Below the pieces are notes generated by a model. It did not search any database, was not told the DNA's origin, and saw nothing but the letters and a program-made list of their open reading frames with translations. A stretch of DNA of 64,000 nt. Origin: Paenibacillus_I sp035510375. Lineage in GTDB: Bacteria > Bacillota > Bacilli > Paenibacillales > Paenibacillaceae. The first letter of the stretch is position 1, and each line of letters begins with the position of its first letter. Below, in pieces: positions 25,296 through 33,640 of the stretch. Position numbers and translations under genes: made by a program. The stretch lies in the NCBI RefSeq assembly GCF_035510375.1, contig NZ_DATKHG010000016.1, one strand, 5' to 3'.

Positions 25296-26811
25296 TTCCC
25301 TCAGTCTGCCATCCGCCTCTGACTCCGGTAATGTCGCTGAACATGCCGGTGTAGTAGACGATATCGCCCGCGTCGTTCCGCACGGCGCTGATGGTCAGCC
25401 ATTCCAGGTAAACTTCGCCGTTTTTGCGCCGGTTCCAGATTTGCCCCTGCCAGAAGCCCTGCTCCCGGATGTCCTTCCACATCCCGGCATAGAACTCCCG
25501 GTCCTGCCGGCCGGATTTCAGCACGCTCGGCTTCTTGCCGACCACTTCCTCGGCCTCATATCCGGTCAGCCTCGTGAAGGAAGCATTGACGGAGACGATC
25601 ACGCCTTTCGTGTCGGTGACCATGATGCCTTCCACCGTATGCTCGATGATGCGCCGGGAAAGCCCCAGCTTCTCCTGATAGAACAGCCACACGACCAGAA
25701 TAAAGCTCGCAAGCGCGAATTGGGACAGCGCCATGAACCCGATGGCGTATTGGCCCGTAATGCTGAACAGCAGGGTCAGAAGCAGCGGCGGGAAAAACCC
25801 GCCCAGCCCGCCCATCGCCGAGATGATGCCGTTGGCGATGCCGGCCTGCTTCGTGAAATAGAGCGGCACCAGCTTGAAAATCGTGCCGTTGCCCGTCCCC
25901 GCGCAGAGGGCGACCGTCAGGCAGCCGACCGTGTACCAGACGATGTCCGGCGCAAACGACAGCAGCACGGCGGAGACGGTCAAACCGGCAAACACGGCCA
26001 TCAATATTTTGAACGGATTGAATTTGTCGCCGAGCCATCCGCCGATCGGGCGCATCGCGGTGGCCAGCACGATAAAGCCGGCGGTGCGCATGCCGGCGTC
26101 CACCTTGGCCAGCCCGAAATTGGTGACGAGGAAGTTCGGCAAGTAAATGGTAAAGGCGACGAACGCGCCGAACGTAATGAAATAAAACAGGCACAGCAGC
26201 CAAAGCTTCTCGTTCCGGGATACCTCTTTGATTTGTTTGGCGAGCGGGGTTTTCACCTTCGGCTCGTTCTTGTCCCCTGCCGCGAAGTTCATGGCCGCGA
26301 GCGCAATCAGCAGGATGCTGTATGCGAGCACGGTTTTGGACCAGCCGATCTGTGCCGCAAGCACCGGAGCGCCGAACGACGAAAGGGCGGTTCCCAAGTT
26401 CCCGATCCCGTAAATGCCGTTGACGAAGCCGTGCCTTTCCTTCGGGTAATACTTCGGCAAGGAGGTCACGCCGACCGAGAACACCGCGCCCCCGATGCCG
26501 AGAAAAAATCCGCCGACGATCAGGTCGGCGAAAGAATCGGCTTGGCTCACCCAATAGACGGGCGCGAGCAGAAATACAAAGCTGATCATGAACAGCTTGC
26601 GGGCCCCGAACCGGTTGGTCCAATAGCCGACCGGAATCCGCATCACGGAGCCGAACAATACCGGAATGGCGGTCACCCACGTCAATTGGCCCGGTGTCAG
26701 CGAAATCTCTTCTTTAATGAACGGCATCAAGGAAGAGAGAATGACCCATACCATAAAGCCGAGCACGAGGCTCGCCGTTTGCAGCGGAAGCTGGCGTCTG
26801 CCTGCGTTCAT
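25279..26811 (-). CDS. narK: NarK-type nitrate/nitrite transporter fused to a PAS domain
   Basis: A 510-residue fusion. Residues 1-395 form a 12-helix MFS transporter of the nitrate/nitrite porter family, with the conserved GYWTNRFGARKLF loop and the Gly-rich nitrate signatures GGFFLGIGGAVFSVG and AMGGLGGFFPPLLL. Residues about 396-500 are a cytoplasmic PAS/PAC domain (IIEHTVEGIMVTDTKGVIVS, TRLTGYEAEEVVGKKPSVL, and the PAC-like GQIWNRRKNGEVYLEW). Stand-alone NarK proteins end before this point. The PAS part could sense redox or a ligand and gate transport or signal to a partner. The start overlaps the small membrane protein gene as ATGA. Confidence 0.88.
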   Translation of the reverse strand: MNAGRRQLPLQTASLVLGFMVWVILSSLMPFIKEEISLTPGQLTWVTAIPVLFGSVMRIPVGYWTNRFGARKLFMISFVFLLAPVYWVSQADSFADLIVGGFFLGIGGAVFSVGVTSLPKYYPKERHGFVNGIYGIGNLGTALSSFGAPVLAAQIGWSKTVLAYSILLIALAAMNFAAGDKNEPKVKTPLAKQIKEVSRNEKLWLLCLFYFITFGAFVAFTIYLPNFLVTNFGLAKVDAGMRTAGFIVLATAMRPIGGWLGDKFNPFKILMAVFAGLTVSAVLLSFAPDIVWYTVGCLTVALCAGTGNGTIFKLVPLYFTKQAGIANGIISAMGGLGGFFPPLLLTLLFSITGQYAIGFMALSQFALASFILVVWLFYQEKLGLSRRIIEHTVEGIMVTDTKGVIVSVNASFTRLTGYEAEEVVGKKPSVLKSGRQDREFYAGMWKDIREQGFWQGQIWNRRKNGEVYLEWLTISAVRNDAGDIVYYTGMFSDITGVRGGWQTEGSEIGA

Positions 26812-26996
26812 ACGCGATCACGTTCCCTTCTATAAATCCACAGCGCGACTGGAAACAACAACACATTGATTAAAGCAAGCGTCACGACCAAACCGTATTT
26901 CTCGTAAAAGAATGCGTTGACGACCGTCTGGGTGACAACGATGCTCAGGAACAGGACGATGCACAGGTAAATAACGCCCCTCCAGCTACGTTTCAT
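26808..26996 (-). CDS. Small two-helix membrane protein, 62 aa
   Basis: Two predicted transmembrane helices (VIYLCIVLFLSIVVTQTVV and LVVTLALINVLLFPVALWIY) joined by a short polar loop, ending in the basic tail RRERDRV. It overlaps the Rieske gene by 11 bp and the NarK-PAS gene by 4 bp, so it is translated with them. It may be a small subunit or assembly factor of the electron-transfer complex or transporter; no family was recognised. Confidence 0.8.
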   Translation of the reverse strand: MKRSWRGVIYLCIVLFLSIVVTQTVVNAFFYEKYGLVVTLALINVLLFPVALWIYRRERDRV

Positions 26997-27522
26997 ACCG
27001 TTTCACTCCCGTCGCGTACACGGCCCCTTCGGCCGTCTCCAGCGTAATTTCCGGCAGCGGCCGCTGCGGCGGGCCGGCAATCGGTATCCCCGTTTGCACA
27101 TCGTACAGTCCGTGGTGGCAGGGGCACACCAGCTTCCCCTTCTCGCCGCTCCAGAATACCGGGCATTTCAGATGCGTACACGTATTCTGGTAAGCCTTAT
27201 ACTCGTTGTCTCCGAGTTTGACCAGCAAAGCGGAATCATGCTTCTCCGGGTAAGCGAACTCGACGGCTTCGCCGACTTTGATCGCGCTCGTATCCGCAAT
27301 TTTGGCTTTCGCATACGTTTTTTTGTCCAGACCCGTCAGCTCGCGCGCGGCAATCGCGCCCCAAGGCAAAGTCGATACGGCGAAAACGCCTGCGGCGCCG
27401 GCCATCATTTTCATAAAGCTGCGCCTGTCGAGCTTGCGCTCACCGTCTTTTCGGATGTTGTGCGTATAGTTGTCTTCCTGAAAAGGCACGTTCGGCTGCT
27501 CCTTCCGGTCCTTGCTGTCCAT
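26986..27522 (-). CDS. Rieske [2Fe-2S] protein with twin-arginine-type N-terminus
   Basis: A 178-residue protein with a twin-arginine-like leader (KLDRRSFMKMMAGAAGVFAV) followed by a hydrophobic stretch, and a Rieske domain with the cluster-binding boxes CTHLKCPV and CPCHHG. The protein is probably Tat-exported and membrane-anchored. AGGAGG lies 9 nt before the ATG at 27522; an ATG at 27540 contains that site within its own coding sequence and is unlikely. It would carry electrons between the quinone-side cytochrome b and another carrier in the nitrate reductase-like complex. Confidence 0.88.
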   Translation of the reverse strand: MDSKDRKEQPNVPFQEDNYTHNIRKDGERKLDRRSFMKMMAGAAGVFAVSTLPWGAIAARELTGLDKKTYAKAKIADTSAIKVGEAVEFAYPEKHDSALLVKLGDNEYKAYQNTCTHLKCPVFWSGEKGKLVCPCHHGLYDVQTGIPIAGPPQRPLPEITLETAEGAVYATGVKRYET

Positions 27523-27553
27523 ATACCGCCACCTCCTCATGCATTCAATGGAT

Positions 27554-28117
27554 TCAAAACAGCTTTTGCCTTCCCTGCAGGATTCCAGGGAGACTGACCT
27601 TCACGTTCGTTTCCCCTTCGAGCGCGTCGAACGGATCGCGGCTTGCCGACCATTGGCCGAGACGGTGCTGCGCCTGCTTCGCGGCCAGCTCTTCTTCCGT
27701 CAGCCATTGCAGCGTATTCGTCGGGCAAACGGAGGCGCACATCGGCGGAATGCCTTCCTTGGTGCGGTCGTAGCACAAATCGCATTTATACATCAGGTTC
27801 TGCTCTTCATCGAACTTCGGTATGCCGTAAGGGCAGGCGATCGTGCAGTTCTGGCAGCCGATGCATTTCTCGACCAAGGCCGATAAGACGGCCCCTTCCG
27901 CGGTTACCTGTATCGCTTGCGCCGGACAGCTGCGGGCGCAAGCCGGATTGACGCAGTGCAGGCACATGAGCGGGATCGTCTGCCGGTCGACGAGCGGGTT
28001 GACGTCATACACATAGTTGCGGTTGCGCTCGTCGTGTCCGCCGCACTGCGTGCAGGCGGCAAGGCAGCTGCGGCAGCCGATGCAATTGTCCATCTCGATG
28101 TATAGATGCTGTTTCAT
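27554..28117 (-). CDS. Four-cluster [4Fe-4S] electron-transfer subunit
   Basis: A 187-residue DmsB/HycB-type iron-sulfur protein with four Cys groups: CIGCRSCLAAC, CLHCVNPACARSCP, CIGCQNCTIACP and KCDLCYDR with MCASVCP. GGAGG is 6 nt before the ATG at 28117, which overlaps the molybdopterin subunit stop as ATGA. It should relay electrons between a membrane cytochrome b and the molybdopterin catalytic subunit. No signal peptide is visible, placing it in the cytoplasm. Confidence 0.92.
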   Translation of the reverse strand: MKQHLYIEMDNCIGCRSCLAACTQCGGHDERNRNYVYDVNPLVDRQTIPLMCLHCVNPACARSCPAQAIQVTAEGAVLSALVEKCIGCQNCTIACPYGIPKFDEEQNLMYKCDLCYDRTKEGIPPMCASVCPTNTLQWLTEEELAAKQAQHRLGQWSASRDPFDALEGETNVKVSLPGILQGRQKLF

Positions 28118-30312
28118 CGCTTGCCTCCAGTCGCCTCGTACACAGGCTGCTTCCGGCCGTCTGCCGTCTTCTGAATTTGCGCGGCGCATACTTTGAATTC
28201 GGGCATTCTCGACATCGGATCGAGCGCCGGAATCGTCAGCAGGTTGATCGATTGCTCGTGCCCGAAATGATAAGGGACGAACACCGTGTCGGGCCGGATC
28301 GCCTCGATGATTTTCACTTTATAGAACGCTTCGCCGCGCCTTGTATGCAAGCGGACGACTTCCTCATGCTCGATGCCGTACAGCCTGGCTGTTTCCGGGT
28401 GCACCTCGACGTACGGCTCGGGGCACATATCCCGCAGGAACGGAATGCGGCGTGTCTGGTTGCCGGACAGGTAGTGGTAGACGACCCGTCCCGTCGTCAG
28501 CCGCAGCGGATACTGCTCGCAAGGCTCCTCGGCCGGCGGACGGTACGGCAGCGCGCATAATTTCGCTTTGCCGTCCGGGTGATAGAACCGTTTATCCAGA
28601 AACATGCGCGGCGTTCCCGGATCCTCCTCGTCCTTGCAGGGCCAGAAAACCCCATTCTGGCGGTCGATTTTCTCCCAGGTCGCGCCGTAATAGTCGGCAT
28701 ACCCGCCCTTGGTGGCCAAGCGGAATTCGTCGGCCACGTCCTTTGCCGTCTTGAGATGACGGAAATATTGCCCGCGGCCGAGCCTTTCGGCCAGTTCGAC
28801 CTCGATCAGCCAATCCGGCTTCGACTCGCCGACCGGCTCCTGCGCCTTGTTGATCTTGATGATCCGGCCCTCCAGATTGGTGACCGTTCCTTCATCCTCC
28901 GACCACGAGGTCGAGGGCAGCACGACATCCGCAAACTCCGCCGATTCCGACAAATAAAGATCGGAGCACACCATGAAATCGAGATCCTTCAGCACGGCGC
29001 GCACGTAATTCTGGTTCGGCGCCGATACGGCCGGATTGGAGCATAGCAGATAGAGGCCGCGAATCGTCTTCTTCTCCATCAGCTCGAACATTTCGTATGC
29101 GGACACGCCCGCTTCCGGCATTTCCTCCGGGGAGATGCCCCACACCTTGCACACTTCCTCGACGTGCTTCGGGTTCGTGATCTTGCGGTAGCCGGGGAGC
29201 AGATCCGACTTCTGGCCGTGCTCCCGGCCGCCCTGACCGTTTCCTTGGCCCGTAAACGTGGCCACGCCCGACTTCGGCCGGCCGATTTTCCCCGTTACCA
29301 GACACATATTCGTATAGCCGGATACGTTGTCCGCGCCTTTCTGCTGCTGCTCGATGCCGCGCGCGAACATGACGACCGCGTTCGGCGCCTTGCCGTAAAT
29401 TTCCGCGGCACGGATCAGCTTCTCCGGCGCAATGCCTGTAATCTCGCTCGTATACTCCGGAGTAAATGCCTTGACGACCTCGGCCATCTCGTCATAGCCG
29501 TTCGTATGCTCGCGCACGAACGCTTCGTCGGCATGCCCGTTCTGAATCAGCAGGTTCACCATGCAGTTCGCGAGCGCAAGATCGGTTCCCGGCCGGAGAT
29601 CCAGGTGGATGTCGGCGCGGCGCGCGATCGGCGTCTCCCGCGGATCGGCGACGATCAGATAGCCGCCGCGGTTCTGGACCTCCCACACGCGGAACATCGA
29701 GGTCGGGTGGCACTCGGCCGTATTGCTGCCGGCAATGAACAGGCAATCGGTTTCGTGCAGATCCGTCCAGGGCAAGGTGGAGCCGCGGTCCACGCCGAAC
29801 GTGCGGAGGAAGCCGGCCGCCGCGCTCGACATGCAGAAGCGGCCGTTGTAGTCGATGTATCTCGTCTGCAGGGCGACCCGCGCGAATTTGCCGGTCAGGT
29901 AGCATTTTTCGTTCGTCATCGATACGCCGCTGAATACCGACACGGAATCTTTGCCGTACTGCTTCTGCAGGCTTTGGAAGCGATTTACGATCAGATCGTA
30001 GGCTTCCTCCCAGCTCGCTTCACGGAACCCTTCTTTCGTACCCTTCGTCGAAGCATCGTCACGGATCAGCGGCTTCAGCAAGCGGTCCGGATGATTCGTC
30101 TGCTGGTAGGCGGTGACGCCCTTGGGACACATTTTGCCGAGCGTCACCGGCCAGTCGTAGCGCGGCTCGACGCCGATGATTTTATTTGAAGCCGTATCCA
30201 CCCTTAAGTTCATGCCGCACTGCATGCCGCAGTACGAGCAATGCGTCTTGACCAGGCGCTCGTTCGGATGCGTTTTATTCGCGATAACCTTGAAAAATTT
30301 ATCCTCTGGCAT
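28114..30312 (-). CDS. Molybdopterin oxidoreductase, probable nitrate reductase catalytic subunit
   Basis: About 732 residues of the Mo-bis-MGD family. The N-terminal [4Fe-4S] site is CSYCGMQC with a fourth Cys in GKMCPKG; the probable Mo ligand is Cys160 in NGRFCMSSAAAGF, a form typical of NarB/NasC/NapA-type nitrate reductases and some formate dehydrogenases. There is no twin-arginine leader, so it is cytoplasmic. GGAGG precedes the ATG at 30312, which lies inside the 3' end of the cytochrome b gene. Linkage to a NarK transporter favours nitrate over formate as the substrate; this is inferred. Confidence 0.85.
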   Translation of the reverse strand: MPEDKFFKVIANKTHPNERLVKTHCSYCGMQCGMNLRVDTASNKIIGVEPRYDWPVTLGKMCPKGVTAYQQTNHPDRLLKPLIRDDASTKGTKEGFREASWEEAYDLIVNRFQSLQKQYGKDSVSVFSGVSMTNEKCYLTGKFARVALQTRYIDYNGRFCMSSAAAGFLRTFGVDRGSTLPWTDLHETDCLFIAGSNTAECHPTSMFRVWEVQNRGGYLIVADPRETPIARRADIHLDLRPGTDLALANCMVNLLIQNGHADEAFVREHTNGYDEMAEVVKAFTPEYTSEITGIAPEKLIRAAEIYGKAPNAVVMFARGIEQQQKGADNVSGYTNMCLVTGKIGRPKSGVATFTGQGNGQGGREHGQKSDLLPGYRKITNPKHVEEVCKVWGISPEEMPEAGVSAYEMFELMEKKTIRGLYLLCSNPAVSAPNQNYVRAVLKDLDFMVCSDLYLSESAEFADVVLPSTSWSEDEGTVTNLEGRIIKINKAQEPVGESKPDWLIEVELAERLGRGQYFRHLKTAKDVADEFRLATKGGYADYYGATWEKIDRQNGVFWPCKDEEDPGTPRMFLDKRFYHPDGKAKLCALPYRPPAEEPCEQYPLRLTTGRVVYHYLSGNQTRRIPFLRDMCPEPYVEVHPETARLYGIEHEEVVRLHTRRGEAFYKVKIIEAIRPDTVFVPYHFGHEQSINLLTIPALDPMSRMPEFKVCAAQIQKTADGRKQPVYEATGGKR

Positions 30313-31339
30313 TCTGGTTGGCCTCCTTGACTGGAATCGTGTGGGTCGGAACGCCGGAGAACCGGGACATGCGGTATTTTCTGCGGCACGGCAGGCAAAG
30401 CTCGGCAAGGTTGAAGCCGTCCTTCATATCGAATTGCATATGGTTCTTCTTCAATACCTCGATCACGTCGTTCGACTGCTCTACCGAAACGAACGGCGTG
30501 CCGCACACCTTGCAGGGCTTCATCGCCTGCTCGCCGTAATGCTCCCGGTAATTGCGGGCAAATACGCTCATCGGGCGGAACGGAATGTGCGCCAGCTTGC
30601 CGAAGGGCAAATAGATCAGCGTCACGATCACCGCCCATTGATGAATCAACGAGACCACCGGCTGCCCCCAGCCGCGGAGAAAAAGGTTCTGGAAAGTCAT
30701 GATCAGTCCGGTAATGCTGACGAACAGCAGCAAATACAGCGGCAGGAAATCGTAAACGAACGTCTGCTCGGCCCTGGCCTGCATGTTTTTAACCCGGCGG
30801 TAGAGCGCCATGCAGACTCCTCCGATCACCATTACCGCCGTAATGTTGAGCGCGTTGTAGAACAGATACCCCAGAAAGCCGTCCGCTTTGATCCGCATCA
30901 GGTCAATCCCGAATGCCACAACCGTGTACGTGCGGTTCTCTTCCATCGTAAAATACATCCAGCCGAACACCAGCGGAAAAGTAACGAGCGCCGACAGGAT
31001 GCAGCCCCATCCCAGCAGCACGTGCTGCGTCCAACGGTACCACCCGCGGTTCCAGATGAAGCGGTAGGTGACCAGGTGCTCGGCCGTCGTTTGCGGCGTG
31101 CTTCTTCGGAAAAGCAGCTTGATCCCTTTTTTCAGAATGATTTTGGTCGGCGGCCGCTCCCCCCACGCGATGAAACGGTAGAAAAAACCGCAGATGAAGA
31201 CGAACGTGCCCACCATGTACCCGTAAAGAGCAAGATCCACGTGGACGAACAAGCGGGAGCCGATGTACATCAGGACAAGAAGCGCGCTGACCGTCAGGAA
31301 CACGGACTTTGCAAACTTGGAGGCAAAAGCTCGATCCAT
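30299..31339 (-). CDS. NarI-like cytochrome b membrane subunit with C-terminal Cys motif
   Basis: About 346 residues with five or six transmembrane segments and several His residues in membrane regions (YRWTQHVLLGWG, VSLIHQWAVI, FGKLAHIPF), consistent with b-type heme ligands of a NarI/DsrM-type quinol oxidase. After the membrane part comes a soluble tail with CKVC and CLPCRRKYR, a possible zinc or Fe-S site not found in ordinary NarI. AGGGG lies 8 nt before the ATG. It is the first gene of the nitrate operon, behind a near-perfect Fnr-type box. Confidence 0.8.
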   Translation of the reverse strand: MDRAFASKFAKSVFLTVSALLVLMYIGSRLFVHVDLALYGYMVGTFVFICGFFYRFIAWGERPPTKIILKKGIKLLFRRSTPQTTAEHLVTYRFIWNRGWYRWTQHVLLGWGCILSALVTFPLVFGWMYFTMEENRTYTVVAFGIDLMRIKADGFLGYLFYNALNITAVMVIGGVCMALYRRVKNMQARAEQTFVYDFLPLYLLLFVSITGLIMTFQNLFLRGWGQPVVSLIHQWAVIVTLIYLPFGKLAHIPFRPMSVFARNYREHYGEQAMKPCKVCGTPFVSVEQSNDVIEVLKKNHMQFDMKDGFNLAELCLPCRRKYRMSRFSGVPTHTIPVKEANQNARG

Positions 31340-31377
31340 TCTCAATTCCCCTTTTAATTGGCGTTTACCGGTTATGT

Positions 31378-31423
31378 ATAGTAGATCACACCCCCGACAA
31401 GTCCTACTGTGACAAATGTCACG
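31378..31423 (-). promoter_or_regulatory. Fnr-type box and weak -10 ahead of the nitrate operon
   Basis: TGTGA-N6-TCACG at 31408-31423, one mismatch from the perfect palindrome, about 76 bp before the cytochrome b start codon. A TACTAT -10-like element at 31378-31383 would place the box near -44.5, slightly off the ideal -41.5. The box is convincing, the -10 less so. Confidence 0.6.
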
Positions 31424-31519
31424 CCGGAGACGGGCAATGCCTTTTCGTCAATTTTCGGTCACAAAATGCCGTCCGTTTCCTGAAGAACGCCGCCCCTCCC
31501 GGAACGGCGTGCTTTGTCG

Positions 31520-32224
31520 TCAACCGATGCGCTCCAGCCGCGGAAAAAGGATGTTGTTCTCCAGATGGATATGCTCGAACAGATCCGATTCCAGCTGCGC
31601 CAGCTTTTGGTACGTCAATGTGAACGTCCTGCAGGCATCCGGCGGCAGCGTGTAGTCCGAGGCGATAAAACGCATCACCTTCAATATGTCGCCGACCTTG
31701 CCGTGCTCGGCCTCCAGCTCCCCGATCGCTTGAAGCGCCGTTTGCAGCGCCGACCGGGAGCCGGTGTCCCCATATTGCACGATATAAGGAAACACCTCGT
31801 TCTCCTCCGCGGCCAGATGCTCCTCCAGCTCGCCCTTCATCAGCCCGAACAATTGGGCCATTTCCCTGATTTCCGGATGCCGCTGCCCGTGCACCCGTAC
31901 AATTTTGCCGATGAACTCGTCAAGCAGCGGAAGCTCTTCCTTCAGATAGGCATGATGCTTATACACGATATGCGCGATCAGATCGCCCAGCGTTTCATTC
32001 CGCCAGTCCTTGGGCGGCTGCTCCTCCGCAGCCAGCATGAACAGCATATTCAGCCTTTCGACAAAAGCGGCCTGCCCGATGCTCTGCTCCTGAAGGACGC
32101 TGCTGAGCTTGCGGTCGCCGCCGCAGCAAAAATCGATCCGATACTCTTTAAGCAAATTGCTCGCTCCCGGAAAATCGGACACAATCTCGCCGATCGATTC
32201 CTCTCCGGTAAAAACGGTCTTCAT
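31520..32224 (-). CDS. RIC-family iron-sulfur repair di-iron protein (ScdA/YtfE-like)
   Basis: A 234-residue protein. The N-terminal DUF542 segment contains YRIDFCCGGDRKL; the hemerythrin-like domain carries the di-iron His/Glu set (IVYKHHAYLKEELP, ELEEHLAAEENEVFP, ELEAEHGKVGD, LFEHIHLENNILFP). RIC proteins restore Fe-S clusters damaged by nitric oxide or oxidation in the cytoplasm. GGGAGGTG lies 7 nt before the ATG; the longer reading frame has no such site. An Fnr-type box and TATAAC -10 lie upstream, and the neighbours concern nitrate metabolism, fitting a nitrosative-stress role. Confidence 0.92.
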   Translation of the reverse strand: MKTVFTGEESIGEIVSDFPGASNLLKEYRIDFCCGGDRKLSSVLQEQSIGQAAFVERLNMLFMLAAEEQPPKDWRNETLGDLIAHIVYKHHAYLKEELPLLDEFIGKIVRVHGQRHPEIREMAQLFGLMKGELEEHLAAEENEVFPYIVQYGDTGSRSALQTALQAIGELEAEHGKVGDILKVMRFIASDYTLPPDACRTFTLTYQKLAQLESDLFEHIHLENNILFPRLERIG

Positions 32225-32248
32225 CAATAAACACCTCCCGGCCTCCAC

Positions 32249-32289
32249 GTTATAAAAAAAATGGCGGTCCATTTGTGAGCGGGAACACA
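32249..32289 (-). promoter_or_regulatory. Fnr-type promoter of the RIC gene
   Basis: TGTGA-N6-ACACA at 32274-32289 (one mismatch) with a TATAAC -10 at 32249-32254, which puts the box at about -40 to -41.5 relative to the predicted start near 32241. Confidence 0.65.
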
Positions 32290-32351
32290 AATTTCGCCAT
32301 CTGTCACGCAACTGTCACAGGATAGCCGATTTCCGCACAACTTGCCGCTTT

Positions 32352-32394
32352 TGTGAGCCATCTCACCGTACGTTGCCCGAAAACGGCTTACAAT
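32352..32394 (+). promoter_or_regulatory. Fnr-type promoter of the radical SAM gene
   Basis: TGTGA-N6-TCACC at 32352-32367 and TACAAT at 32389-32394. The geometry is identical to the promoter at 17142-17184: the box is centred 41.5 bp before the predicted start at about 32401. Confidence 0.75.
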
Positions 32395-32432
32395 GTTTAT
32401 CGTTGACGGTTACACGAAAGGAAGGGATCCCG

Positions 32433-33578
32433 ATGCAGCATTCGGCGGCTCCGCGCCATTACGACGATTACCCTTTTATCGTCATTTGGGAGGTTACGAG
32501 AGCTTGCGCCTTGAAATGCCTGCACTGCCGGGCCGAGGCGCAGTATAAACCCGATCCCCGGCAGCTGTCCCTGCAGGAAGGCAAGCGGCTGATCGATCAG
32601 GTCGCGGACATGGAGCAGCAGCCGCTCTTCGTGTTTACGGGCGGGGATCCCCTGATGCGGGCCGATCTGTTCGAGCTTGCCGGCTACGCGATCCGGGAAC
32701 AAAAGCTGCCGGTGTCCATGACGCCGAGCGCAACCCCGAAAGTGACGAAAGAGGCGATCCGGAAAGCGAAGGAAGTGGGGCTTTCCCGCTGGGCATTCAG
32801 CCTGGATGGGTCCAGCGCCGAGATCCACGACCATTTCCGGGGGACGAAAGGCTCCTATGAGATGACGATGCGGGGGATCGGGTACCTTCAGGAATTGAAT
32901 ATTCCGCTGCAAATCAATACGACCGTATCGAACTACAACCTGCACGATCTGCCCCGCATCGCCGGGAAGGTGGAGCGGATGGGCGCCGTGCTGTGGAGCC
33001 TGTTCTTTCTTGTGCCGACAGGCAGAGGCCAACAGAAGGACATGATCACGCCCGACGAGCATGAGGAAGTGATGCGCTGGCTGCATGGCATGGGCGAGCA
33101 GGCGCCGTTCGGCATCAAGACCACCGAAGCGCCGCATTACCGCCGGGTGGCCGCGCAGGAGAGAAGCCGCCGCGACCCCGCCGCGCGGCAAGTGAGCCAG
33201 CATGCCCTGCCGCCGATGAGACGGGCGGACGGGCTGGGACGGGCGCCGAAAGGCGTGAACGACGGGGACGGCTTCGTGTTTATCAGCCATACCGGGGAGG
33301 TTTATCCGAGCGGCTTCCTGCCCGTCTCCTGCGGCAACGTCCGGCAGAGCCCGCTGCTGGACATTTACCGCGACTCGCCCGTCATGCGCCGGCTGCGCGA
33401 CAAATCGCTGCTCAAAGGCAAATGCGGCGCCTGCGAATTCAAGTCGCTGTGCGGCGGCTCGCGGGCAAGGGCCTATGCGGTGACGGGCGACTATCTGGAA
33501 AGCGATCCCGCCTGCTCTTACATCCCCAAGGGGTTCGCCGACGTACCGGCTTTATCGAGAAAGCCGGTTAAGCCATGA
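32433..33578 (+). CDS. Radical SAM/SPASM protein (NirJ/AhbD-like)
   Basis: A 381-residue radical SAM enzyme. The SAM-binding [4Fe-4S] motif CALKCLHC gives Cys25, Cys29 and Cys32; FTGGDPLMR is the conserved SAM-contact motif; and the C-terminal SPASM-type region has CGACEFKSLCGG and SDPAC for extra clusters. AAGGAAGG lies 7 nt before the ATG at 32433. The closest functional relatives by pattern are the heme-modifying enzymes NirJ and AhbC/AhbD. An Fnr-type promoter and a nearby porphyrinogen oxidase gene support a role in anaerobic heme or heme d1 metabolism, but the reaction is not proven. Confidence 0.8.
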   Translation: MQHSAAPRHYDDYPFIVIWEVTRACALKCLHCRAEAQYKPDPRQLSLQEGKRLIDQVADMEQQPLFVFTGGDPLMRADLFELAGYAIREQKLPVSMTPSATPKVTKEAIRKAKEVGLSRWAFSLDGSSAEIHDHFRGTKGSYEMTMRGIGYLQELNIPLQINTTVSNYNLHDLPRIAGKVERMGAVLWSLFFLVPTGRGQQKDMITPDEHEEVMRWLHGMGEQAPFGIKTTEAPHYRRVAAQERSRRDPAARQVSQHALPPMRRADGLGRAPKGVNDGDGFVFISHTGEVYPSGFLPVSCGNVRQSPLLDIYRDSPVMRRLRDKSLLKGKCGACEFKSLCGGSRARAYAVTGDYLESDPACSYIPKGFADVPALSRKPVKP

Positions 33579-33584
33579 AAAGAC

Positions 33585-33628
33585 AAAAGACCGAATCCTG
33601 TCGACATGACGGGATTCGGTCTTTTTTA
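33585..33628. terminator. Bidirectional terminator
   Basis: AAAAGACCGAATCC pairs with GGATTCGGTCTTTT around a short loop. A's on the left and T's on the right let it end both the radical SAM gene and the converging Crp/Fnr gene. Confidence 0.9.
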
Positions 33629-33640
33629 TTCGGCGCCGGT

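Noticed and set aside
28114..30312. Formate dehydrogenase as the identity of the molybdopterin subunit
   Set aside because: The Mo-ligand region has the Cys form NGRFCMSS seen in nitrate reductases, and a NarK transporter is in the operon; formate is not excluded but less likely.
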